A stretch of DNA of 64,000 bases from Ophiodon elongatus (taxonomy: Eukaryota > Chordata > Actinopteri > Perciformes > Hexagrammidae): assembly GCA_016806645.1 (NCBI GenBank), contig JACSYO010000566.1, positions 762,001-826,000 on the forward strand, given 5' to 3'. Shown in pieces: positions 13,201 through 25,271 of this stretch. Numbering within the stretch: the first letter of the stretch is position 1; each line of letters begins with the position of its first letter. The translations under genes and the position numbers were made by a program. Below the pieces are notes generated by a model, which did no database searches, was not told where the DNA came from, and saw nothing but the letters and a program-made list of their open reading frames with translations.

Positions 13201-15107
13201 TGCATGACAGTATTATTGTTCAGTGTAAAATGTATGACTCTTGGAAGGGAAATGCCACTCTGTGAATGCATGCCTGCTTTGTGATTGTACATAACACAAA
13301 CACTTGCCATCAAAAGGTTGCAGGCATTCAGGCTATATAATGACTTCTGCGATAAGGCTGCGTTTGTCTGCATAATTCACCCAAGCTTGACAACACTTAA
13401 TAAGGTTTACTTTCAATTTGAATCGCAGCATTTCAATTTTAAACCTCGCAAGTAGCTCTTTGTGATGCATTTTCTTTTGTTGCAGACAAATGATGAAATG
13501 TGTTTCAGTGTAGCTGCGCAGCCATAAGTCCGTACAGTAAGGTGACACTACAGCAGGTTTTCTATGGCCCTAATTTTAGATGAAGTTAATGCCGCAGACT
13601 TCATTTCTGTCCACAATCTGTCCCTTCCTGCACTGCATTGTCAAAATATATTATTCCACTCCCCACTCGTTGTTTTTCATTGTTTGTTATTTGAGCAAGA
13701 AGTATATGGAAATTGGCCTGAAGGATTTCAAAGGTTGGCAAATTGCATCTCCAATCAATGCCAGAAATCTATGTAAGCCGTGTGTGCAAAATCATGCTTT
13801 TATAGATTGGAGCAAAAGTGCTTACAAACAAACCAGGCAAAGCAAAGTAAGAGTCATTATTTCTTTGCGTTGTAAATATTACTTCCAGGCAGAGATGGCA
13901 ACGCCATACAAATGAAGGCACGGTGATGGCAGGGAGGAATTAGTTAACAGAAGAAAGTGAGGGGAAAACATGGTGTGGCTTCATTTTGCTGTTGTTTTTT
14001 AAATTAGACTCCAAAGACATCTCCTATGCTGTTTTGATGAGGTTGTAGGGATTATGTTATTAAATCCCCGAGATCACTCCCCTCTCTGTGTTCCTGGCAC
14101 CATCGTAGGCAACCTTATGTAGCCTCGGTACACACAAGCATGCATACATCTCCAAACAAGAACGCTGGCAAGCGCATGAGCGTTAAACAAAATGCAGACA
14201 CAGACATCTGGAGCGGCCCAGGCCCGTCCACTGTGAGGCAGAGGATAAAGAAAGGGTTATGTAATGCTTTGCCCCTGGACGAAAGGTTTGCTCTAAACTG
14301 AAGCGGCGACCCTGGACCAATGGCTCTTTTTCCAAGAAAGAGTTCCTCACCAAACATTAGTGCTTATGAGTCTTGAAAATACTACCATTGACAATACTTT
14401 GCTACTTTTTACACTTAAATAATATGAATCTGCTTATGCCAAATTGCTGTGCCTTCAAGTGTGACTTTTGTCGTGTTGCGTTTTGCTTCCGTAAACACTT
14501 CATAACATTAAAAAGATTTTGACCAATAACTCATTACAGATTATGCAAAATATTGTGATAATTAGTTGTTTTTTTTAGTCGTTTTTTTTATATATTACAT
14601 TTCATATTATATATTGAAATATATTACTTAATATATCTATTATTATATTATTATTTTATTATATGTTTTTCAGCATATATTTTGTAATTTACTCTATCTA
14701 AAAAGGAAATACAGCACTGTAAGGATGGTGATAGTTGGGCACATAGGAGGCTGGTAGTCGCTGCACACTTAAGCATGGCAGTTTGGATTAGATGGAGTGT
14801 TTGATCTTGTTTGGAAGACAGCAATATCCCCACCTAATTAACATGGTTTGAAATTAGATGCACCTGCTGTATCAAGCTCTCAATTTACGCAGCTTCTTAA
14901 GTGTTCCCTTCCAACCTATAAGCTGCATCTTTCTCTGAGAAAATTAGAAGGCGTTGGTTATTTATTCCTTGTCTGTTTCGAAGGCTTTCTTTCCCAAAAG
15001 AGCTTATTAGCTATAAGGACATTGGCAGTTCTTTATAATAACACAGTCATTTGTGCTATAATATGTATTGAATTTCAAGGAGAATTCTGAAATGTGCCAT
15101 TTACTCA

Positions 15108-15640
15108 CTTTCGCCTCATTTCCACTGCATTATTCAGCTCAACTCGACTCAGTTTTGGTACCATGTGTTCTCTCAGTTTCTTTTCCAGCTGCTGATAGTA
15201 CCCGGTTAATGTAGGCGGGATTCTTACCTTGAGCGTCATAGAGTTTCCGCATGAAACTTCAGTGATCCCATCTTCAACGCGACCCAAGCGCATGTCAACC
15301 CATCCCAAACAAACAGAGGAACATCTGCACTTCTTGCTGCCCTTTTTATGAATCTTGGTCGAGTGAATGAAAAAAAATGTGATTGCTGTCGACGGTAGCT
15401 TTAAGTTGGTAAGTCGCAATAGTGAGACTATCTCTGACCAGTTGTGGTCTGCAGTGTTTTGAACTCCACCTCAGCTAGCTTGAGACCTCAACCAAGATGG
15501 TACCAAGGTACCAAGTGCTATCCACAGCTTTTGCCAAAGAAAAAACAAAAAAGAATGGTTCTAAACGAGGAGTCAAGTCGAGGTCAAGTTGAGTCGAGTC
15601 GAGTCGAGCAGTGCCGAACCATGCAGCGGAATTAACGCAT
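15108..15640. mobile_element. Non-autonomous inverted-repeat element (MITE-like)
   Basis: The ends are imperfect inverted copies. The left end has CATTTCCACTGCATTATTCAG and CTCAACTCGACTC. The reverse complement of the right end reads AATTCCGCTGCATGGTTC, then CTGCTCGACTCGACTCGACTC. The block is about 530 bp and carries no transposase. The GAGTCGAGTCGAGTCGAG run near 15592-15609 is typical of a dispersed element I know from teleosts; hAT-like is a guess. The 104-residue reverse frame inside it is not a gene. Target-site duplications were not resolved. Confidence 0.65.
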
Positions 15641-17190
15641 TCTCCAGACACAAATAATGCTACAGTTTTAGCACTCCTTTACGAAATAACTATATCTATA
15701 CACAAACCATGCACATACACAAACATACACAAGGTCTAAACTTCTAGCTCTTCAACGCTTGTGCAACATCAGAAGCATAAAAACACTTCCTAATGAACTA
15801 TAATCCCAAATTCCCATTATTAATTAAGGTTATCTTTAAAACTAGATTTTCTGAATTCCCCCCACAAAGGACAAGCCGCACTGAGCCTCTTTACAAAATG
15901 CTATTTGTTTCTTTATAATGTTGATTACTATAAGCCTTAACTGGAGAGTGTCTGAAGGCTGCTGCTTGGAGAGCTGTGACTAATGCATAGACAGCTGAGT
16001 CACAGCAGTAGAATGACCAAGAAATATACGCCACTAATACATTCATTCCTTGACCTGTTCTACCTTCTATGTTAGACCTGTTCTACTCAGGCCAGTTACT
16101 GCTAGTTTAAAAGGGGACGATTGTATTAGGGAGTGGTGACACTGTGTCATTTTGACTATTAGGATAAAATCTATAAACAATTTATGCGTTCTTTTTTGGG
16201 TTTTGATGATGTGTAGGAGGGATGACTGTGCTTCTCTGTCCACCACCTCCAGTATTAAATAAAAAAACAAAAGTAGAAATAAATGTAGTAGAAGCTTTCT
16301 AAAGAGACTGAATTAGAAACTAATAATGTTCTGACTTGCAGTATGAATGGGATGATTCACACCTCTGTAAATCTCAATACACTTTAAAAGGACAAACTGG
16401 AGCGCAGCGGCCTGAGGCACAGAAATTCAGAAAGGAAAGAAGAGACTTGGTTCCTTTCCCATCATGCTAGCTGGCACACCTTTTTGAGTCCCATTGATTG
16501 GCTCGGATCGGGTCAAATCATGCCCGCTCTCTGACATTATGTTGCGTCGTGGGGAGCACGACTGCCTGCTGGCTAGAGGCGAAGAAAGGATTTGGACATG
16601 CTTGGACATTTCCTGGATGAACACATGTTCTCACACAAAATGGAGGGAGGTGCAACAGCTAAACACATTATATTCAGAGTAGCAAATGCAATAATTCATG
16701 ATGGATACAGCAAGGTGAGAAGTGCATCGCAAAATGTTATGCTCGAGCAAATATTAATCAATATTTAGCAACTGGATTGTTTTGGTAGTCTAAACATATG
16801 AACAGACTGCCCTATTTTTGACACCAGAGACATGGAATCCAAACCAAGGATTCTATGTCTCCTTATTACATTTTGTGAAAACAACCATCTGAAGCACTGC
16901 GATGCACAACATCTCAATATAGCATCATTGCTGCACTGGCACAGAACTGTATGATTTAGTTTTCCCTCAGGTGGATTGACTCTGCAGAGAGCGTGCCCAC
17001 TCGCTTTTTATGGCATGTGTGCACTTCCAGGTAGCTAACTATGTAAATTGAGCCTGTGAAGTGGTGGAAGAGTGATGAGACAAATGTTGAAATGCTTTTA
17101 ACCCTTGTTAATGATCACAAATGATATCAACAACGTCTGGCCAAACACGAAAGCAACACGGCTGGTTGGAAGAGGCATACACCCATGAGG
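15641..17190. other. Intergenic, no gene seen
   Basis: AT-rich sequence. Nothing recognisable. Confidence 0.55.
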
Positions 17191-17199
17191 TGGTAACTA

Positions 17200-17400
17200 T
17201 AGTTTAACAAGAGTTAGATGAGAAGACCGCTACTACTTTTATGTTATGCGTTGGACTAGTTCTTAGCCAAGCACAGTCACACTCTCTTGAAAGTGACGAC
17301 AAGTCTCCGGGGAAAAATAGACGGCGGCTATCCCACCTAACTCTTGACAAGTACTTTCAGCAAATAAGCTTCCAAAATGTCAAACTATTCCTTTAAAAGC
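17200..17400. mobile_element. Short copy of inverted-arm repeat family
   Basis: The left part has AGAGTTAGATGAGAAGACCGC. The right part (CACCTAACTCTTGAC, then CCAAAATGTCAAACTATTCC) is its inverse. The same terminal motifs occur at 21.4, 39.35 and 63.85 kb. The internal part is shortened. I know this as an abundant percomorph repeat but cannot name the family. Confidence 0.6.
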
Positions 17401-18585
17401 AATGTCAGCAGCAGGTCACACGTCAGGTAGGGTAAGTGTGTAAACAGTGTGTAGGTGGGGATGTATGTATACCGAGTGGCTTATTGGGGGAATGAATGAC
17501 GAATCGCTGGCAGGTGATGATCAGTTGCTGAAGAACGGTGGGAAGAGCTGAGGAAAACTACTTGCTGGGTAAGAGATGGCCAGCTCTGGAATGACAGGAA
17601 GAGAGAAAATGAGCAGAAATGGTGCAAAAATAAACTTAAGATTGGTGCAGTTACCATGACAGGCATCTTCCTAAAATAAGTGTTCTGGTTGTGTATTTAT
17701 TGTCTTTTCCAGCAAATATTTGAGTCACACCTATAAAAATGTGAAATTGGTAATTAAAGTCAAACTTCATGGTGGTGGCTTTGTTGAGCACTGACCCCGC
17801 TGTTTGACACGACTACAAGTGACTACGCAGGCAATATGGAAATGGTGCCATCTCTAACTTTTTGTGTATAGTCAGGCTTCAGCTGGAGAGAGCGCTGCAT
17901 GCAAATATGCATATGCCACCGCTCTCAGTGTTCCCATTCACTCTGTGAGCAGAGGCCTTTGGAGACAAGATGTTTGCAGAATATGTGTCTGCACCGTGTA
18001 AAATCCATGTGTGTGGACTAATAAATGGACCTGCTGAGGACAGTTACATCGTCTCCTTGTTGCCTCTCTCGGCCAGAGAGCTCTGTTAAAAGCCACAGTG
18101 GAGGCTAAGTGGCAGGGTCATTTGTTACACACAGTTTTATAGACTGCTGTAAGAACACTAAAACTTTATTCAGTCCATGACATAGGCCAGTTTTCTGAAC
18201 AATGTTCCCCGAGTAACTGGGACGATTGCGGCTCTTAATAAGTGAATACTGATTTAAAGAAAGGCACGTCATGGTTTTATCAGGCTACGAAGCTGCATTT
18301 TAGAAATCCTGGTAGTCTTAAAGAGAAGATGCACCGAAGACAATCTGTTCCCAAATTTCCTCTGTTGACCAATCCACCATGTGATCTAATATTTTGCTCA
18401 TGCTATATTAAGCGAGTAAAAGTATTCATTGTCTGATCTACAGTATGCAGTACATATGTGAGTTCATCTCTAGGAGCTAGCAAAAAGTGCCTGTCCTTCA
18501 GGGATCAACACACCGCGCACTTTCTTCATCACACTATTATCGGCCATGCATAATTATAAGCGTTAAATGAAAAGTTATCCGGGGT
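17401..18585. other. Intergenic, no gene seen
   Basis: Nothing coding. A POU/octamer-like cluster (GCATGCAAATATGCATATGC) lies at about 17898-17917. Confidence 0.5.
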
Positions 18586-18735
18586 GACTCGTAGTGGGCA
18601 AGCAGGTAAGATGCAGTGTTTTGCTGAAGGACACTAGATTGGTCAGCCACTGCAGGACGTGAAAACTGTGAGCTTTCTGGTGATGGCAGCGTGCCTCTAA
18701 CCACTCGGCACTCCTGTTGGTAGCAGATAGCGGCT
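18586..18735. repeat. Dispersed repeat fragment
   Basis: The block (GGACACTAGATTGGTCAG, then GACGTGAAAACTGTGAGCTT, then GCGTGCCTCTAACCACTCGGC) resembles a short interspersed repeat seen in many fish genomes, where it reads roughly as tRNA-like 'CCTCTAACCACT'. Family not known; diverged copy. Confidence 0.4.
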
Positions 18736-20389
18736 GTGGTTAGAATGGAGCCCTTAGTTGATCCTCTGTAGAGCATTACTTGACCTGGCTGTTGGGAGAA
18801 AGGACAGACGTAAGCTTAAAATATCTCCGAGGCTTGACACAGCACTGCTCCAGCTGCACTCTGTAATTACCAGCAGTGCAATCAGCAGACTCGTTAATTT
18901 CCCCTGACTGACAGCCGCTGACGGCTCAATTGCAGAAAAAGCACTGGTACAACTTCATAAGTAAATGGAACGGACGTTCCTGAAGCATTCTTCAGCCCGG
19001 GAGGCTGCACTCAGAGAAGTGCATATTTTTTTTACGAACACAAAGAAACAAATTAATAATATCGTTCTGTTCTTTCTGGCAGCCATTGAGATGCACGTTC
19101 CCAACAGATGTTTATCTTTGACAGCCCTAATTGGAACGACGAAGCAAAAAACAAGACAAAATACAAAATAGTTAGTGTGAATTTCTCTTCCTGCCCCTTC
19201 AGAATATCACATGTACAGCGAAGCACTCTCCCTGCAAAGCCCTCATCTTACTTATATAACATGTTCAGGATGCATGACAAGTGATGCATGAGGAGACCAG
19301 CACATGGAATTGTTTCTGGTTCTGCAGAAGTATTGATTTAAGTATAAACCAATGTGAAGTGGTCCAGAATAAACATTCCACCGGCAAAGTAATTGGGGCG
19401 AGTGAGCCAGCAGAATTGGCCCAGATAAATAGGTCACTTAATAGGTTGTTTACGGCGGCGATTTGACATGATGCATGAGGGAACAGTCTAGCTCAAGCCG
19501 CGGTGTGGCACAGGCGTAACGGCTAAAATAGAGAACGAGAAAAACCACTCAACTGGATTATCACAATTTCTAATATGTATTAGGTACATCTTTTTGGAAG
19601 AACCTGGCTGTATGCAAAATGGGCTCACCTTTTAGAAATGTTTTAGAATCATAATGAATGCTACAGCAAACTGAGGTTATTTCTCTCTTTCACCATGTTG
19701 TAATGATTCCCTTGCACTGCTGAGCTATTGAAGTTATTCCTTTCTTTTCTCCGCCTTCACGTTCACCTGATGTCAGAGGGCTCTTTCGAAGCCTTTCACT
19801 GCAGCTATTTTGTGTCCTTCCTAGTACACAAATGAGATCCCAAATGAAAAGGGTGCAGCCAATGGCAGCAAATGAATAAATATAATGTGCGAGCAGTGGG
19901 GAGAGAAGACCTTTTTGATGACGTTTTTTTATCAAATAGTTTTTCTAACGTGTTTTTCTAATGTTATTTTCGAAATGCCTAATGCATCAGGTAGCTGCAA
20001 GATTCTCCCATAGTATGCCAATGTGATTTGAGGACACCCCTCCCCATGACTGAGCACACTTTTTTATTGCTGTTTTTCCGTCCCGCAATACCCTGAAGAA
20101 AAACCATCATGTCGAAACCTTGGTCAATCCTTACATTTTTTTTTTGTGCATCGTGGCTTACTGTCTGCCACTACTCTCCGTTACACTTGCATTTTCAGCA
20201 TGGTCAGTACCTCTCCAACACTGGTGTGCGTGACTTAGCTCTCTCTCTCATCCAGTGAGAGAATACCATTAATACAGTTTAAGTTAGGAAATATGATTAC
20301 CACCAAGACCAATCATTTCTGTATTAGAAATGTATGCTATCATGGTACACTTTTTGAGACTTTTTGTAGACTCAAGAGTCTGCAGACAT
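18736..20389. other. Intergenic with candidate conserved blocks; no gene
   Basis: No coding exon. Two stretches (about 18830-18935 and 19255-19485) have balanced composition without simple repeats and are rich in homeobox/TAATTA-type motifs; see findings. Near 20085-20135 a segment (CCCTGAAGAAAAACCATCAT, then GTCGAAACCTTGGTCAAT) resembles retroelement-linked sequence common in fish and amphibians. Confidence 0.45.
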
Positions 20390-20770
20390 GCTAGTGCCTC
20401 TGTGAGGCTGTAGACACATGCACAGGGGTGCTTTGAGCTAAATGTTAACATGCTCACAGTGACAATGTCAACAGGCTAATGTTAAGCAGGTATAATGTTT
20501 ATTACGTTCACTGTTCTTTTTAGTGTGTTAGCATGCTAACATTTGCTATTTAGCAGTAAAACAAGTATGGATGATGTGGATGAATGTTGTTGGCTTCGCA
20601 GGTATTTGTTTATTAACCAAGGTTTGGAGAAATGGACATTCTGACCTGATGATGGAGCTAGATGAAAAGTAAAAGGAACGCCAAAGTTATTAGGCTACAG
20701 TTCATGCCAAGGGAGACATGAAGGTCTGTTAAACATTTCATGGAAATCTCTCACGAAACAGTCACCGATG
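20390..20770 (+). repeat. Dispersed teleost repeat (GTTAGCATGCTAACATTTGC type)
   Basis: The order CTCTGTGAGGCTGTAGAC, AGCAGGTATAATGTTTA, GTTAGCATGCTAACATTTGC, GACCTGATGATGGAGCTAGA, GCCAAAGTTATTA, ATTTCATGG matches a long repeat I have seen throughout percomorph genomes. It is diverged from consensus and has no ORF. Class unknown. Confidence 0.7.
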
Positions 20771-21404
20771 AGGAGGTAAGCACGGAAGGCCAGGCAACTG
20801 CAGTGCAGATGAGGGAAGTGGGAACAGGTGAGTAAATGGGTGGGGCAGTCAGTTGATGAGGAAAGGAGGGAAAGTCTGAGGTCATCTGGTGGGCAGATGG
20901 AAAGTGGAAATAATTAAAGGGCCTTGGGAATAGGGAATGTGGACGGAGAGGAGGGACAGAGATAAAGACTTGACATCCACTAAAGTGGTACTGGAAATGG
21001 TTTTCCTCTCTGCATTTATGCCATTTTCACTTAGAATAGAAAAAATGGGAGTCTAAATCTGAATCAAAGTAGATAGATCATAGAAAAATACAATGAATAT
21101 GTCTATATGCTGCTAATTAATGTGAAATACTATGTTATTGCTCATGAATTTTAGCCAAATGGGGCCAACAATGGCAATACATTTATATATTAAATGTGAC
21201 AGCTTCAGTGGTTTATTTGTTAATGCTAAATGTGTTTTGGAGCTGCCAAATTAATCAGATCAAATAAAATACTCCAGTCCTGATAAAGCAGCATTAATGT
21301 GACCTTTGTTGTATATTTCAAGCGACAGTACTACACCTTCATCAAACTCTTTCTTACTAATAATGTTGGGATGCTTTTGTTTGTTTTGTAGCACCACTGT
21401 GGCC
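20771..21404. other. Intergenic, no gene seen
   Basis: Purine-rich at 20780-20970, otherwise AT-rich. Nothing recognisable. Confidence 0.5.
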
Positions 21405-21960
21405 ATTACTATAGAGAAATATGCGTAGATACTTTTTTTGCTGAGGGTTAGACAAGAAGATTGATACCGCTCTTATATTTGTGCGTTGAATATGAATCTA
21501 GAGCCATATAGTCAATTAGCTTAGCATAAGCCTTGAAACGGGGATACAGCTGGGTCCCAAAGTAAAGAAAAAAAGACAATGTTGCATGCTGCCATTTTTG
21601 GAACAAGTGAAGACAAGTACATCGACACATACACAGCCAAAAGATATTATATAAGGTAAGACAAGGACAAACAACAAAAACAAAGAGGACTAAATCACAC
21701 TGAGGAACACAACGAATGTAGATCCAGCGAGAAGCTGTGTATACTGGAAATATTGTTGGCCGCCTCTTGTTGTCAGCAGGAGGTTGCCAGGCAACAAGTA
21801 GAGACTCCAATAAGTAATTGTTTGTCCCCTTGCTTGCAGCCTTTAAGCTAAGCTAAGCTAACTATGATTCTAGCTCCAGCTTTGTATTTATTTGAGAATG
21901 GCATTGATGTTTTCATCCAGCACTCTGCGAAAAGGTGAAAACTATTTATTTAACATCCCC
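21405..21960. mobile_element. Inverted-arm repeat family, long copy
   Basis: Left arm: GAGGGTTAGACAAGAAGATTG, ATACCGCTCTTATATTTGTG and TTAGCTTAGCATAAG. The right arm has the inverse set (GCTTGCAGCCTTTAAGCTAA, CATCCAGCACTCTGCGAAA). AGGTTGCCAGGCAACAAG near 21781 is a local palindrome (GTTGCCAGGCAAC). The 120-residue reverse frame inside it is non-coding. Confidence 0.65.
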
Positions 21961-23430
21961 ACACGCAGACGCTCAGTAGGGCCTATTTTCAAAACAGCAT
22001 CAAGCATCATATCAATAAATAATACAATTATTCTATATCTCTCTGTCTTTTAACCTGTGACTTTTTTTGTTTGTGTGTTTGTGCTTGGACGGACATTTCC
22101 ATGGACGTGAACACTGCAGATGATGAACCAACCACATCATTGAGTTCATAATTGCAAGCTACAGAGGTGGCATTTACACCATGACACTAAGATGTGATGA
22201 GCTATCAATCTCCCATGCATATACATGTGCACACACTCACACATGATATGAGTAACTGAGATGTACTCAGCTGTTTGACGCAGGGTACACATTAGTGTGC
22301 AGCTGAAGAAATCTTGATCACCTTGAGTAAATCAGCACTGTTTTCCATCTAGTCAAAGGCGTCCATCTATTTTGTTTCGGAGAGGCTCAACAGTAAATCA
22401 GATGCTAATGAAATGAAACCATTTGAACAGCTCTCCAAAAACACTATAAATCCATTAAAGTAAAATACGTTCATCAGAGATTCATCACTTGATACATGAA
22501 AAATGGAAAGGACCCAGCCTGAGAGAGTTATCATTTTGTAAACTAAGACTGAGGTTTCCTCCCAAAATGACTCTTTTTTTTTCGCATTAAATGTTGTATG
22601 ATAAATCTCTTTAATGGGGTAGTAGTCATTGTTTTGGGATATTTTCTTATATAAATAAATTTCTCATATCTCTCTGTCAAGCTTGAGGCAAACTCCTGCC
22701 CTACGCTACACACTGCTAGGACTCACTCTGCTTCAACTCATTTCAGAAAGAAACTCCACTGGGACAATCACAGGGAGATACAACCACTATTATGACAACC
22801 ATTAGGTATCGCTCTTAAAGCTCAGAGGTAATATGAAGATCATTTCAGCTTCATTTGATTGCATTTCATTAGTACACCCCACTAAATGAACCTTGTGTGG
22901 AAATGAACTTTACAGAAAGTGTTTTTAGCGAGGTAGTTTCGTTTTAATGTGAAGAGTAAATACTTTAAACTGTACTAATAATTTTCATGACAACAAAGAA
23001 AACATGCACGCTGTAATAGAAGTCGGTCATAGTGACGAACCCGGAGAATTACCCCCTGATTCTGCAGTAACCTGATAGGGTGTGTTTTACTATCTTTCAG
23101 CTGATTGTTTTGGTTTTACGGCCTAAAACTTTAGAGCATTGAGTAGCTGGTTAGCCCATTGGATTCCAATCTAAAGAAACACCGCTCACAACTTTCCAAA
23201 AGAATGCCAATATATTTCTGAATTGAATTCCTGATTGAAGGAGATGCTTCAAAGATGGTCCCTGACCAAAAGCTATTAGTACATTTCAAGACATGAACTT
23301 GAAGAGACTGGAACCTCCTTGAGGTAGAAAATAAATCGCAGCAAGGACCTGAAAGTGAACCTGGGTATTTTTCAGCTTGGATCCTACTTTCCCATGTTTT
23401 TGTGTGTAGGTAATTAGGGACAACATTTTT
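21961..23430. other. Intergenic, no gene seen
   Basis: AT-rich sequence. Nothing recognised. Confidence 0.5.
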
Positions 23431-23439
23431 TGAAATTGG

Positions 23440-24010
23440 TCATGTATTGATCGAGAGCGCTGCAGCCACTGGGCTGCAGGAGCACCTGCGCACTGTCGAT
23501 GTACCGTTACGTCCACTAGAAGTGGTTGTTTTTGCCATTCGCAGGCTCAGATTGTTGTTATTAGCGTCTGACAACATTACGGAAAGGACCCCACATAGAA
23601 GGAGGGGAGGAGTCTCGTTCTGAAATCTCGTCGGAGGTGACTTGTTGTCGGAAGACAACAAAAGTGAGTCAGTAGTGGAGAGAGGAGTAGCAGGAAGAGT
23701 GTGTTGCGTTGGAATACAGAAAGCACATCTTCGTGTTATCTAAAAGATTTCCAATGTCATGGCTGAATGTTTAAATGATTTCGACAATGTGGATGATTGA
23801 ATTTGATGCTCGCCAGGATTTGTCAGAGCATGAGGATGAAGAGCTCCTACAAATCGAACGGCGGTACGGGGAGAGAAGAGGAGGAACCAGCATGACCAAG
23901 AAGCTCGGGAGAATGGTGGTGTTCCTGTGGGTGCTGTGACCCGATGCCCACGGAGGAGGAGTGCTGTTAAGAGCAAAAAGTATGAATCTCTAGAGGGTTA
24001 TTTTCCATGA
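23440..24010 (+). pseudogene. Possible degenerate ORF of unknown (transposon?) origin
   Basis: From ATG 23759 a frame reads MAECLNDFDNVDD, then stops. A shifted + frame continues as FDARQDLSEHEDEELLQIERR and on to about 23940. The upstream 300 bp is GC-richer than its surroundings and resembles a short promoter/leader. The acidic start followed by a basic stretch is seen in some transposases, but I do not recognise the family and the frame is broken. It could be chance. Confidence 0.2.
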
Positions 24011-25239
24011 TGTTGACACTTACAATAACAATCTGAGCCTGTCAGTGGGGGAAAAAAACAAGTAATTTCAGTAAACATCATGTTACATTGCTGCTGAACA
24101 TTTGCCCTCACAGCTCCTTTTGCTACTGGCAGTTACAGTGCTCTCGCTCAAAACTCGGCCAATTTCAAAAAATTGTTGTGCCCATTAGTCATGAGTCCAG
24201 GTTGAAAACCAAAAGCTTCTCTTTAATTTTTTTTTTTTTTGTAACATAGCCAGATTTGTACCTTTCCATAGACTTGGCCTCCAGCTGCACTCAGCCAAAA
24301 AAGATTAAAAGAACAGAAGCTCTCAAATATCAGTGGTATACGCTCTAAGAAGTAAGGTTATAACTGCATACGATAACATTACATTGATGTAATAAATGAC
24401 TAAATATTCACCAGGACAAATTGTCTCGAGCAAATTTCCAGTCTCATGCAAAAACAAAGCAAAAATTCAAGGATGAATTAATTACCCTTTAAAGCATTAT
24501 ACAACTGTCAGCGTAACACTCAGATGCGTGATTGTCAAGCATCCACCCTCAGACTCCCTCTCGGCTTCCAATATGAATAGATAATTACACTGCGTCATTC
24601 ATCTTTTTGCAGGTCTTGTGATGTGTCTCAGCTCATCCCACGTCCTTAACAGGTTGTGAGTCAGTGTGGTCCAACACTGTTACGCAGAGCCGAGCTGCCC
24701 TTTCTTTCTTTTTCTGGTGTTGATTCAGGCCCTCCTAAGTATTTTAACATTTCCAACACTGCCACAAAAGACACAGGAAAATCCATTTGTCATGTCCCTC
24801 GCAGTACAATTCATTATAGATGGGGCACTGAACCACTACAAAAGCAGCAATTCCTTTAAAGGGTCAGCTTTTCAGTTTTTTCTGAGAAACCAATTTCGGA
24901 ACATAATTAATCTTCAGGGAGAGATGTTTTGTGCTGTTTGGTAAAGGTGGAACTCTGTCTTCACTGTTGCGGAAAGTAATTGAGGATGGATGATGCTTAC
25001 AAAACTAGGGACTCTGAGAACTGGCTTTTTCAGTTCATTTTACCTCAAACACATTTAAGGACAGATAACCTAAGCATAGTGTCCTTGGCCTAATAACTTA
25101 GCAGACCAAACTTAACTAAAACAACATGGAGATGGAGATTCAAACTGGAGTCTTGTATAGATTTAATATAAACATGTTTGAAAACTGTTTTTATTCAACA
25201 GAAGTTCAAAATGTATGAGGGGTAAATGTAAATACACAG

Positions 25240-25244
<5 letters not shown>

Positions 25245-25271
<27 letters not shown>
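25245..25271 (+). repeat. (TA)n microsatellite
   Basis: About 13 TA units. Confidence 0.95.

Larger units (their letters stand above)
7331..15100. other. Intergenic, no gene seen
   Basis: No recognisable coding exon. It contains CT, GT and GA microsatellites (listed) and AT-rich DNA near 14560-14660. The 126-residue reverse frame at 12993-13373 shows no family features. No RNA gene is recognised. Confidence 0.6.

Noticed and set aside
12993..13373. 126-residue reverse frame
   Set aside because: No recognisable domain, no splice context, AT-rich surroundings. Expected by chance in 64 kb.
15105..15419. 104-residue reverse frame
   Set aside because: Lies inside the inverted-repeat element and is not transposase-like.
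21448..21810. 120-residue reverse frame
   Set aside because: Lies inside a repeat copy with inverted arms. No known domain.
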